Shown here: one piece after another, positions 27,672 to 35,420 of the stretch
Position numbering within the stretch: the first letter of the stretch is position 1
Layout of the letters: each line of letters opens with the position of its first letter
Assembly: GCF_013744875.1 (NCBI RefSeq)
Contig: NZ_CP059399.1
Location: 4,278,001 to 4,342,000, forward strand
Direction of reading: 5' to 3'
DNA: 64,000 nucleotides
Source: Nocardia huaxiensis
GTDB lineage: Bacteria > Actinomycetota > Actinomycetes > Mycobacteriales > Mycobacteriaceae
Notes under the pieces: model-generated
What the model was told of the DNA's origin: nothing
The model's input: the letters and a program-made list of their open reading frames with translations, nothing else
The model's database searches: none
Program-made: the position numbers and the translations under genes

Positions 27672-27735
27672 GACTAATTCCTTGTAGAGCGGTTTTCAGT
27701 AGTGCTGGTAGGGGACGGGGCTGAGGGAAACAGGG

Positions 27736-28212
27736 CTATTTGGCGACCTTTTCGGCCTGCGGGCCCGAGGGCTTGTGCAGGAATCGGTTGAACGACCAGG
27801 TGGGCTTCTGTGCAGCCGCCTTGGGGGCCTCCGCCTTGGGTGGATCCGCCTTCTTCGACGTCGCCGCTGGTGCGGCGTGTTTGGGCGGCGCTGTGGCGGC
27901 CGGGGCGGGTTTGGCGAGTTCCTTTCTCGCCGCGGCCATCTCACGCCGCGACTGCTTCAGCTCGCGGCGGGCGACGACGCCCCGCCGCGAGGTGGTCCAC
28001 GCTCCCGCGAGCAGCATGATGAGCCCGCAGGTGCCGATGGCCCCGACCAGGATTCCGTAGGCGAACAACGTGCCCGACGACCCGTGATAGGTGTGGTCGA
28101 ACACGGTGAAGCCGTTGGTCAATGCGTTGCTGTCCCCGGTGTTGGCCTGAACTCCGGCCACCCCCACGGCCACAGCCACGAGAAGAGCGATGAGCCCGAT
28201 GATGGTGAACAT
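27736..28212 (-). CDS. Membrane protein with Lys/Ala/Pro-rich tail
   Basis: The 158-residue protein has two membrane segments (about residues 2-22 and 50-72) joined by an outside loop. A basic region RRGVVARRELKQSRREM and a long Ala/Pro/Lys tail follow, reaching residue 140. The first half resembles actinobacterial small membrane proteins of unknown function. A weak SigF-like promoter at 28222-28246 would give an almost leaderless transcript. Confidence 0.65.
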   Translation of the reverse strand: MFTIIGLIALLVAVAVGVAGVQANTGDSNALTNGFTVFDHTYHGSSGTLFAYGILVGAIGTCGLIMLLAGAWTTSRRGVVARRELKQSRREMAAARKELAKPAPAATAPPKHAAPAATSKKADPPKAEAPKAAAQKPTWSFNRFLHKPSGPQAEKVAK

Positions 28213-28221
28213 AGGGTGGCG

Positions 28222-28246
28222 ATTCCCGGAGTTCGAACCGCCAAAC
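28222..28246 (-). promoter_or_regulatory. Weak SigF-like promoter
   Basis: Read on the reverse strand, GTTT is followed after 15 bases by GGGAAT, one base from GGGTAT. It ends 9 nt before the start codon at 28212. Low-confidence match. Confidence 0.35.
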
Positions 28247-28314
28247 CCGCAGGACGGCGGGTCGCGACCGGCTCACGGCGAGTCTGGTGCGGGTGATGCT
28301 GCCGGGTCGCCGGT

Positions 28315-28339
28315 GTTTGGGAGGCCGGCCGCGGTGTAT
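28315..28339 (+). promoter_or_regulatory. Weak SigF-like promoter
   Basis: GTTT is followed after 15 bases by GTGTAT, one base from GGGTAT. It ends 9 nt before the start codon at 28349. No clear ribosome site lies between, so the transcript may be leaderless. Confidence 0.35.
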
Positions 28340-28348
28340 TGCGGCGGT

Positions 28349-28540
28349 ATGTCGACCTACACGTTCGAATTGCCCAATTTCTCCAGTGAATCCGATATCG
28401 CCGAGCGCGCGCTGCGCGGTATGGATTCGGTCAGCGGCGTCTCCGTGGACAAGGGTTCGGAGACCATCACCGTGACATCGGAACTCACCCACGGCGAAAT
28501 GCTCGACGTCATTCGTCAGCAGGGCGTCTCCGCCAAGTAG
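28349..28540 (+). CDS. Small HMA-fold-like protein lacking the CxxC motif
   Basis: The 63-residue protein starts MSTYTFELPNF and contains an alternating pattern of strands and helices (IAERALRGMDSVSGVSVDKGSETITVTSE) typical of heavy-metal-associated (HMA) domains. The metal-binding Cys-x-x-Cys pair is missing, so it is unlikely to carry copper. Similar small proteins occur in other actinobacteria without a known role. It is divergent from the membrane protein gene at 27736. Confidence 0.65.
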   Translation: MSTYTFELPNFSSESDIAERALRGMDSVSGVSVDKGSETITVTSELTHGEMLDVIRQQGVSAK

Positions 28541-28707
28541 CGCGGAGGCGGTACCCGGCCCCGCGGTATCCCACCGGGGTTCCGTCGGGGCGCGGGCAAT
28601 AACGACTCCGTTGCCTGCGGCGAGCCTCCTGCCCATGCTGGCAATCGATCGGCAAACTCCGGGGCGTGTCCCCATTGCCCGATTGTCGGCACGGGTAGCG
28701 GCCCGCC

Positions 28708-29685
28708 GTGGCCGCCGCCCGCCGCCCCGTTCCGGCGCCCATGCTGGCGGTCGCCGGAGCGCCGCCGGACGGGCCGGGCTGGGCGGTGGAGATGAAATGG
28801 GACGGGGTGCGCGTCATCGCTGTGCGCGAGGGCGGCGAGTGTGCGCTCTACGGCCGCAGCGGCAAGCCTGCGGGGCCCTCCTATCCGGAGCTGGTGCAGG
28901 CGCTGAAGGTATTGCCGGGCAAGGGATCTCTGATTCTCGACGGTGAGATCGTGGCGCTCGACGAGCACAGCGCGCCCTCCTTCGGGCTGTTGCAGCGCCG
29001 CATGCATGTGGCCCGTCCCGGCGCGGGGTTGATCGCCGAGGTGCCGGTGCGCATGTTCGCCTTCGATCTGCTCGTACAGGACGATCGCGACATCATGGCC
29101 GAGCCGTATCTCGAAAGGCGGCGGCGGCTGGCCGAGCTCGCCTTCGAATCCCCGATCTCGGCCCCGCCGCACTGGATCGGGGTGGAAGCTGAAAAGTTGC
29201 TGAAGGTCGCGGCGGATCATCACCTGGAAGGCATCGTTTCCAAACGAACCGATTCGCTGTACCTGCCCGGCCGCCGCTCCCCGGCCTGGATCAAAACGCC
29301 CCTGCGCGCCAATACCGAAGCCGTCGTCGCGGGCTGGACCCCCGGCGCCGGCGGCTTCGGAGCCACCTTCGGCTCCCTGGTCCTCGGCGCACACGACGAG
29401 ACCGGCGGCTTCGTCTTCATCGGCCTGGCGGGCACCGGCTTCACCCAGGCCGCACGCCGTGCCATCCGCGCCGCCCTCGACGAAATCGAAACCTCGGCAA
29501 GCCCTTTCGCCGACCCGCCGGTCGAAGCCGCAGCGGCGGGCTGGCACTGGGTGCAGCCGATCCTGGTCGGAGAGATCGAGTATCGCGAATTCGCCGGTGC
29601 GCGCCTGCGCATGCCCAGCTGGAAAGGATTGCGTACAGACAAGATTCCTGCGGAAGTGCAAGTGCCGCCGACCCGTGGAGCCTGA
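28708..29685 (+). CDS. ATP-dependent DNA ligase (LigC/LigD-ligase type)
   Basis: This 325-residue protein is an ATP-dependent DNA ligase. The adenylated Lys is in EMKWDG near residue 30, followed by LDGEIVAL, FDLL, GIVSKR and PAWIKTPLR, the motifs of the nucleotidyl transferase core. The OB-fold is at the C-terminus (residues about 205-310). It lacks the polymerase and nuclease domains of LigD, so it is of the stand-alone LigC type. GTG 28708 is the likely start. Confidence 0.88.
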   Translation: MAAARRPVPAPMLAVAGAPPDGPGWAVEMKWDGVRVIAVREGGECALYGRSGKPAGPSYPELVQALKVLPGKGSLILDGEIVALDEHSAPSFGLLQRRMHVARPGAGLIAEVPVRMFAFDLLVQDDRDIMAEPYLERRRRLAELAFESPISAPPHWIGVEAEKLLKVAADHHLEGIVSKRTDSLYLPGRRSPAWIKTPLRANTEAVVAGWTPGAGGFGATFGSLVLGAHDETGGFVFIGLAGTGFTQAARRAIRAALDEIETSASPFADPPVEAAAAGWHWVQPILVGEIEYREFAGARLRMPSWKGLRTDKIPAEVQVPPTRGA

Positions 29686-29708
29686 CGGAGCCATGCCCAC
29701 CGGGGACA

Positions 29709-29773
29709 CGCCCCGTAACGGGGGCCGGGGGCAGCGCCCCGATTCTGGGGGTCCGGGGGCGGAGCCCCTGGGA
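29709..29773 (+). repeat. Dispersed three-hairpin repeat, copy 1
   Basis: A 65-bp element contains three adjacent hairpins with 3-base loops: CCCCG-TAA-CGGGG, a GGGGGC-AGC-GCCCC type, and GGGGC-GGA-GCCCC. It is intergenic, 23 nt after the ligase stop codon. The second copy (33731-33796) differs by one indel and two substitutions. Confidence 0.75.
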
Positions 29774-29818
29774 GTAGCAGAGCCCCTGGGAATAGCAGAG
29801 CCCCTGGGAGAAGCAGAG
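29762..29818 (+). repeat. Tandem repeat, 18-bp unit, 3.2 copies
   Basis: Units start at 29762, 29780 and 29798, each GAGCCCCTGGGA followed by a variable TAGCA/AAGCA end. The array overlaps the end of the hairpin element, so the last hairpin arm appears to have been expanded. Confidence 0.75.
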
Positions 29819-29866
29819 CTGCAACACAATTGGCTTATTCCGAACAGATCGACCACAATCGGAGGA

Positions 29867-30286
29867 ATGGGCGGCGATGGGGCACGAAAGCTGCGCGCGC
29901 TTTCTGCTGTCGATTCACTGAAGCGACTCGCGAGCGCCCACTATGGCCGAATCGTGTACTCGCGCCGCGGACTTCCCATCATCCGGCCGGTCAATCACAT
30001 TGTCGACGACGACACCGTGGTGGTGCGCGCCCACCTCGGCGCCGGTCTGCTGCGCGGCGACGGACAGGTCGTCGCCTACGAGGCCGACAGCTTCGACGAG
30101 CACACCCGGCGCGGCTGGAGCGTCATCGTCACCGGCGTCGCGCGCGTGGTCACCGACCTCGAACAGGTGCGCCGCTACGACTCCCTGCTGGACCCCTGGA
30201 TCACCCTCGCCACCGACCACGTCATCCGCATCGAAACCGATGTCGTCACCGGGCTGGAACTGGTCGACGACGGCACCGATCGCTAG
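29867..30286 (+). CDS. Pyridoxamine 5'-phosphate oxidase-like flavoprotein
   Basis: The 139-residue protein resembles the PNPOx-like split-barrel family: LASAHYGRIVYSRRGLPIIRPVNHIVDDDTVVVR, then SVIVTGVARVVTD and a DHVIRIETDVVTGLEL end. Such proteins bind FMN or F420 and are common in Nocardia. The start is uncertain: GGAGGA immediately precedes ATG 29867, too close for a standard ribosome site. It lies just downstream of the tandem repeat. Confidence 0.75.
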   Translation: MGGDGARKLRALSAVDSLKRLASAHYGRIVYSRRGLPIIRPVNHIVDDDTVVVRAHLGAGLLRGDGQVVAYEADSFDEHTRRGWSVIVTGVARVVTDLEQVRRYDSLLDPWITLATDHVIRIETDVVTGLELVDDGTDR

Positions 30287-30468
30287 CCCGCCGGTTGCCG
30301 TGTGACGCAACAGGTGCGGCTGCCACTGTGACCGCCGCTACGTCTCCGGTAGCGTGACACGCCGTTGGCTCGAGCTCGGCAACCCGCCGGCAAGCTCGGC
30401 GCGGCTCGCGCACCTCCGCCCACGACGGCCGGACGCGTGAGCCACACGCACGTGAGAGGAACACTTGC

Positions 30469-31881
30469 ATGACAGCCTCTGAAAGGCAGGCACCGGCGAC
30501 GCCGGGCGCGGCACCCGTGGACGAGGGCTACTCCCGGGGACTGTCGCCGCGCACCATCCAGATGATCGCCATCGGCGGCGCCATCGGCACCGGGCTGTTC
30601 TACGGCGCGGGCGGCGCCATCGAACAGGCGGGCCCGGCGCTCATCCTGGCCTATCTCGCGGCCGGTCTGGCCATCTTCGTCATCATGCGGGCGCTGGGTG
30701 AACTGCTCACCTATCGCCCGGTGACCGGCAGCTTCGCTGAATACGCCAATGAGTTCCTGGGCCGCTTCGCAGGCTTCGCGACCGGCTGGACGTACTGGGC
30801 GGTGTGGGTGAGCACCTGCATGGCCGAGATCACCGTGGCCGGCAAGTACGTGCAGTACTGGTTCGACATCCCGCAGTGGGTGACCGCGCTCGTGGTGCTG
30901 GGCATCATGTTCGTGGCCAACCTGGTGTCGGTGAAGCTCTTCGGCGAGGGCGAGTTCTGGTTCTCGGCCATCAAGGTGGTCGCGATCCTGGCCATGATCG
31001 TCATCGGCCTGGGCGTGCTCATCTTCCACTTCGGGCACGCCACCAACCCGACCGTCACCAACCTGTGGGCCGACGGCGGCGTCTTCCCCAACGGCTTCGG
31101 GCAGGCGCTCATGGCGCTGCAGATCGTGGTGTTCGCCTACGTCGGCGTGGAGCTGGTCGGCGTCACCGCGGGCGAGGCCCGCGACCCCAAGAACACCCTG
31201 CGCAAGGCGATCAACACCCTGCCCTTCCGCATCGGCCTGTTCTACGTGGGCGCGCTCATCGTCATCATGTCGGTGTCGAGCTGGCGGAACTTCCACGCCG
31301 GGCGCAGCCCCTTCGTGGAGGTGTTCGAGCAGATCGGCATTCCGGGCGCGGCGGCCATCATCAACTTCGTGCTGCTGACGGCGGCGCTGTCCTCCTGCAA
31401 CTCCGGCATCTACTCCACCGGCCGCATGCTGCGCAGCCTCGCCCAGCGCGACGAGGCGCCCGCCGCCCTGGGTTCCATGAGCAGCCGGCACGTCCCCGCC
31501 ACCGGCATCGCGGTGTCCGCGGCCGTCATGGTGATCGGCGTGGCGGTCAACTACTTCTCCCCGGAGAAGGCGTTCAACTACGTCACCTCGGTCTCCACCA
31601 TGGGCATCATCTTCGTGTGGGGCGTGATCCTGGTGTGCCACATGCTCTACCGCGCCCGCGTCAAGGCCGGGCAGCTCCCCGCCAGCGACTACCGCCTCCC
31701 CGGCGCGCCGGTGACCAGCGTCCTGGCCCTGGCCTTCCTGGCCCTGGTCGTCGTGCTGCTGTTCTTCACCGAGGGCGGCCGCACAGCCCTCGTGGTCGGC
31801 CTGGTCTGGGGCGTCCTGGTCTGCGCGGGCTACCCGCTGCTGGCCCGCAAACATGCCACGGCGGCCGAAAAGGTCTCGTAG
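30469..31881 (+). CDS. APC-family amino acid permease
   Basis: The 470-residue protein has about twelve membrane segments and the amino acid permease signature: IGGAIGTGLFYGAGGAIEQAGPA near residue 36, MRALGELLTYRPVTGSFAEYA, and VGVELVGVTAGEARDPKNTLRKAIN. It imports an amino acid (GABA, D-Ala/Ser, Pro or Asn type) with protons; the exact substrate is not clear. It stands alone. A hairpin terminator follows at 31903-31943. Third-position GC is very high, as in highly expressed genes. Confidence 0.9.
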   Translation: MTASERQAPATPGAAPVDEGYSRGLSPRTIQMIAIGGAIGTGLFYGAGGAIEQAGPALILAYLAAGLAIFVIMRALGELLTYRPVTGSFAEYANEFLGRFAGFATGWTYWAVWVSTCMAEITVAGKYVQYWFDIPQWVTALVVLGIMFVANLVSVKLFGEGEFWFSAIKVVAILAMIVIGLGVLIFHFGHATNPTVTNLWADGGVFPNGFGQALMALQIVVFAYVGVELVGVTAGEARDPKNTLRKAINTLPFRIGLFYVGALIVIMSVSSWRNFHAGRSPFVEVFEQIGIPGAAAIINFVLLTAALSSCNSGIYSTGRMLRSLAQRDEAPAALGSMSSRHVPATGIAVSAAVMVIGVAVNYFSPEKAFNYVTSVSTMGIIFVWGVILVCHMLYRARVKAGQLPASDYRLPGAPVTSVLALAFLALVVVLLFFTEGGRTALVVGLVWGVLVCAGYPLLARKHATAAEKVS

Positions 31882-31902
31882 AAACGGCAGTTCGCACACC
31901 CA

Positions 31903-31943
31903 CGCGGTGGTGGTCGCCTGTCTGGCGGCCGCCACCGCGTTTT
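31903..31943 (+). terminator. Rho-independent terminator of the permease
   Basis: An 11-bp stem (CGCGGTGGTGG with CCGCCACCGCG, one G-T pair) has a 15-base loop and is followed by TTTT, 22 nt after the permease stop. Confidence 0.6.
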
Positions 31944-32149
31944 GCATTCGGCGACCCAGACCTGAGGTGCGGATTGCGATTTCGCGAGGCGGCCCCGGCG
32001 CTGCTGCCTCATCGGTGGGCAGCGGGCTGTGCGTGCTGCTTCCCTCCGTGGCAGGACCGCGCGAATCCTGCTCGGTTTCAGTGGAATCGGGGACGCGGGG
32101 GATCGGGCGCGATACCTTGCCAGATGTAGGTCACGGCTGGGAGCGCGCT

Positions 32150-33526
32150 ATGAGAGACCCGCGACGGTATGTGGTGATCGGTGGTGGGCTTGCGGGCCTG
32201 GCGTCGGCGGTGTGGCTGGCCGAGGCAGGGAAGCAGGTGACGCTGCTGGAGCGGCGGGGGCGGCTCGGCGGGCGCACGCACGCGCTGGAAGTGCCTCCGC
32301 TGCATGATCTTCCGGACAACGGGCAGCACGTGATCGCCAGCGGGTACGACCACCTGTTCCGGTATCTGACCAGCGTGGGCACCCGGCAGTATGTGGCCTT
32401 CCCGCATCGCGGGGTGCTGCGGTGGCCGGGCGGGCGCACAACGATCATGGGCACCAAGGGGTTCGGTGCGCTGCGTGCCCTGGTGGGTGCGCATCCGGAG
32501 GCGAGCGCCGCCGACCGGGTGCGGGCCGCCGTCGCCACCGTGCGCATGGGGTGGGAGTGTTTGAACCAGCCCGCCGATCTGCCCGAGCTCACCACCGAGC
32601 AGTGGTTCCAGCGGCTCGGCATGCCCGCGAAAGCGCGTGAGGCGCTGTGGGATTGGCTGGCGCTCGGTATCGCCGCCGAACCGGTGCGCCAGGAGTCGGC
32701 CAAGGTGTTCGCCGATGTGATGGCGACCGGAATTCGCCTGGGCGTCAAGCATTTGCGGCCGGTCACCATCGGCTATCCCACCACCGATCTCGACACCCTG
32801 TTCGTCAGCGGTGCGCAGAAAGTGTTCGACCGCTGCGGGGTTCGGGTGGAACACCGGGCGGTGGCGCGGCGCATCCTCATCACCGATGGCGCCGTTACCG
32901 GTGTGCTGTTGGCCGACGGTGCTGTGGTGCCCGCCGACGCGGTGGTGTGCGCGGTGCCGAACTCGAATATCGGCGGCCTGCTCGACGAACTGCCCGAGCA
33001 TGACGAGATTTATTCGGCCGCGGACAAATTGGGTTACACGCCGATCGTCAGCACCAACCTGTACCTGGACCGTCCGCTCGGCACCGAGGGCGCCATGGAG
33101 GCCCTCATCGGCGGCGCCGGCGTCATCGACGAGGTCTTCGATCGGCAGCGCATGCACGGTCGCCGCACCGAGAACGGCTGGCTCTACTGCCTCACCACCA
33201 GCGGCGCCTACGACCAGATCCACAAGCCCGGCCACGAGGTCGTCGATGAGCAGATGGCCCTGCTGCGCCGCTACTATCCGGCCGCGCGCGACGCGAAAGT
33301 GGTGCACGCCCAGGTGGTTCCGATGCCGCGCGCCACCTTCTCCCAGGTGGTCGGCACCGACGGTCTGCGCCCCGGACAGCGCACCTCGATACCCACCCTG
33401 GTGCTGGCGGGCGACTGGACCCGCACCGATTGGTCGGCCACCATGGAGAGCGCCGCCCAGAGCGCGGCGCGCGCCGTCGACCTGCTGCTAGCTTTGCCCG
33501 CCCGGCCGGCCGCCGCGATCTCGTGA
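32150..33526 (+). CDS. HpnE-like FAD-dependent oxidoreductase
   Basis: The 458-residue protein starts with a dinucleotide motif VVIGGGLAGLASAVWLAEAGKQV followed by LLERRGRLGGRTH. A DNGQHVIASGYDHLFRYL block then matches hydroxysqualene dehydroxylase HpnE and carotenoid desaturases. The C-terminus carries LAGDWTRTDWSATMESAAQSA, the usual FAD contact. HpnE converts hydroxysqualene to squalene in some hopanoid pathways; no hpnC or hpnD gene is nearby, so the role stays open. ATG 32150 is chosen. Confidence 0.85.
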   Translation: MRDPRRYVVIGGGLAGLASAVWLAEAGKQVTLLERRGRLGGRTHALEVPPLHDLPDNGQHVIASGYDHLFRYLTSVGTRQYVAFPHRGVLRWPGGRTTIMGTKGFGALRALVGAHPEASAADRVRAAVATVRMGWECLNQPADLPELTTEQWFQRLGMPAKAREALWDWLALGIAAEPVRQESAKVFADVMATGIRLGVKHLRPVTIGYPTTDLDTLFVSGAQKVFDRCGVRVEHRAVARRILITDGAVTGVLLADGAVVPADAVVCAVPNSNIGGLLDELPEHDEIYSAADKLGYTPIVSTNLYLDRPLGTEGAMEALIGGAGVIDEVFDRQRMHGRRTENGWLYCLTTSGAYDQIHKPGHEVVDEQMALLRRYYPAARDAKVVHAQVVPMPRATFSQVVGTDGLRPGQRTSIPTLVLAGDWTRTDWSATMESAAQSAARAVDLLLALPARPAAAIS

Positions 33527-33559
33527 CCCGCCCGGCCCGATATCGACCAACCGGTCAGA

Positions 33560-34333
33560 CTATTCGCGTTCGGCTCGCGTCGGCGGTTCCCGGAAGTAAT
33601 TGAGCACCAACCGGCTGATATCGGCGACAAAGCGTTCACGCGGAATGGGCGGCCCGTCCAGCAGATACCGGATGGTGAGATGCTCGACCACCCGCACCAG
33701 CATCCACGAGGCAGACTCGAAATCCACCCCCGCCCCGTAACGGGGGCCGGGGGCAGCGCCCCCGATTCCCGGGGTCCGGGGGCGGAGCCCCTGGGAAAAA
33801 TACAGCCCCGCGCGCATGGTCAAGGCCACCAGCGCCAGCTCGCCGATCTGCTGTTCGAAGGCGAGCACCGTCGTCCCGGCGGACAGCCGCGGCGTCTGCT
33901 CCACCACCGCGCGCAGCAGCTCGCGGTCATTGCCGAGAGCATCCAGGAGTTCCGAAATGGTCTCCGGCACCGCCACTTCCGGATCCCTCGCCAGATTCGC
34001 CAGCACCCGCGCGCGCACCCGGTCCGCCACCTCGCCGGTGTAGCGCTCGATCACCGCCGCCACCACGGCGTCCTTGTTCGGGAAATACTGGTACAGCGAG
34101 CCGGGGCTGATACCCGCCGCTTCGGCGATCCGATTGGTGGAAGCGCCGTCGTACCCGTGCGTTATGAGCACCCGCTGCCCCGCGTCCACGATTCGCGCCA
34201 CCATGGCGCGCGACCGCTCCTGCCGGGGCGTGCGACGCAGGGGCTGCGGTGCGGTCGCGGCTTTGCGAGGTGCGGTGGCAGCCGTTTTCCGGGCTGGGAC
34301 AGCCGTTTTCGGGGTCTGTCGTTTCGATGGCAT
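33560..34333 (-). CDS. TetR-family regulator carrying an in-frame repeat insertion
   Basis: The 257-residue protein has a long basic/Ala N-terminal tail (residues 1-35) and a TetR helix-turn-helix (about 40-85, TNRIAEAAGISPGSLYQYFPNKD). The C-terminal helical domain is interrupted at residues 180-201 by SQGLRPRTPGIGG and a following AAPGPRYGA, which are encoded by the 66-bp hairpin repeat at 33731-33796. The insertion is exactly 22 codons and keeps the frame. The added loop sits in the ligand/dimer domain, so the protein may tolerate it or may be impaired. It is divergent from two MpaB oxygenase genes and is the likely regulator of them. Confidence 0.8.
   Translation of the reverse strand: MPSKRQTPKTAVPARKTAATAPRKAATAPQPLRRTPRQERSRAMVARIVDAGQRVLITHGYDGASTNRIAEAAGISPGSLYQYFPNKDAVVAAVIERYTGEVADRVRARVLANLARDPEVAVPETISELLDALGNDRELLRAVVEQTPRLSAGTTVLAFEQQIGELALVALTMRAGLYFSQGLRPRTPGIGGAAPGPRYGAGVDFESASWMLVRVVEHLTIRYLLDGPPIPRERFVADISRLVLNYFREPPTRAERE
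33731..33796 (+). repeat. Dispersed three-hairpin repeat, copy 2, inside a TetR gene
   Basis: A 66-bp copy matches 29709-29773 with one indel and two substitutions and contains the same three hairpins. It begins and ends on codon boundaries of the host gene on the reverse strand. Confidence 0.8.
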
Positions 34334-34398
34334 ATCGGTCCCGCCGCACTCTCGAACGCGAATTGAACGCGAGTAAATATTCGTGTCAGCCTGAGGTC

Positions 34399-35415
34399 AT
34401 GGTGTCATACAGCGCAACGGCGCGCGAGCCCCATGCGGAACCGGTGCCGCTCGGCCCGGATTCCCTGACGTGGAAAATATTCGGGTCCCTCTATTTCGCC
34501 CCGACCGGATTGTTCCTGGGCATGGTGCAGAACATGCATCCCGGGCTCGGGGCGGGGGTGGAATTCCACTCCGAGATCAAAGACGAGTTCTATCAACGCG
34601 TTCTGCGGTCGGCGTATCCGATTGTCGGGGTGATCTTCGACGGCCCGCGCGCCCGGCAGACCGCGCGCGAGATCGTGGGCTACCACCGCACCATCAAAGG
34701 CGTGGACGCGCAGGGCCGGCGGTATTCCGCACTGGATCCCGGCACGTTCTATTGGGCGCATGCCGTGTTCTTCGTGCAAACCCTGCGTGCGGCCGAGCTT
34801 TTCATGGGCGGGCTGAGCGCGGCCGAACGCGAGCAGCTGTGGCGCGAGCACTACCAGTGGTACGAGATGTACGGCGTGAGCATGCGGGTGGTGCCGGGCA
34901 GCTGGCCCGAATTCCGGCGCTACTGGCGCGATATGTGCCGCACGCTCGAGCCCACCACCGCCGCCTGGGATGTCTACCACCTCACCGACACCGCGCCGGT
35001 GCCGCCGTTCCCGGTGCTGCGCCGCATTCCGGAGCCGCTGTGGGAGTGGATGATCCGGCCCGCGGGCGCGCGCTTCTACAAGTTCGTCACCATCGGACTG
35101 TGCGATCCCGTCATCCGCGAGACCATGGGTTTCACCTGGACCGGCCGTGATCAATGGCTGTTCGACCGCCTGTGCCGGACCCTGTCGGCTATGAATCGCG
35201 TGACCCCCGATGAGGTCAAATACTTCTTCCCGCGCATCCGCGCCGGCCGCCGCCGCGCCGCCGGGAAACGGGCCGACTGGATGCCGCCGCCAGAAGCGCC
35301 CGAATTGCTCTGGCCCGCACCGGAACACCGCGACGAACCCAAACACTACTGCCCGGTCCACGCCGATCCCGGCGCGGACGCGGTCACCAAATTCCGCCAA
35401 CTGACAGGTTTCTGA
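34399..35415 (+). CDS. MpaB-type oxygenase family protein (DUF2236), first copy
   Basis: The 338-residue protein belongs to the MpaB/latex-clearing-protein-like oxygenase superfamily (DUF2236). It shows SLYFAPTGLFLGMVQNMHPGLG near residue 30, then TAREIVGYHRTIKGVD, YWAHAVFFVQTL and WREHYQWYEMYGVS, where His residues would ligate a b-type heme. The reaction in this organism is unknown; characterised relatives cleave polyisoprene or act in mycotoxin maturation. It is followed after 5 nt by a paralogue. A TetR gene lies divergent, with 65 bp between. Confidence 0.82.
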   Translation: MVSYSATAREPHAEPVPLGPDSLTWKIFGSLYFAPTGLFLGMVQNMHPGLGAGVEFHSEIKDEFYQRVLRSAYPIVGVIFDGPRARQTAREIVGYHRTIKGVDAQGRRYSALDPGTFYWAHAVFFVQTLRAAELFMGGLSAAEREQLWREHYQWYEMYGVSMRVVPGSWPEFRRYWRDMCRTLEPTTAAWDVYHLTDTAPVPPFPVLRRIPEPLWEWMIRPAGARFYKFVTIGLCDPVIRETMGFTWTGRDQWLFDRLCRTLSAMNRVTPDEVKYFFPRIRAGRRRAAGKRADWMPPPEAPELLWPAPEHRDEPKHYCPVHADPGADAVTKFRQLTGF

Positions 35416-35420
35416 CAGTC

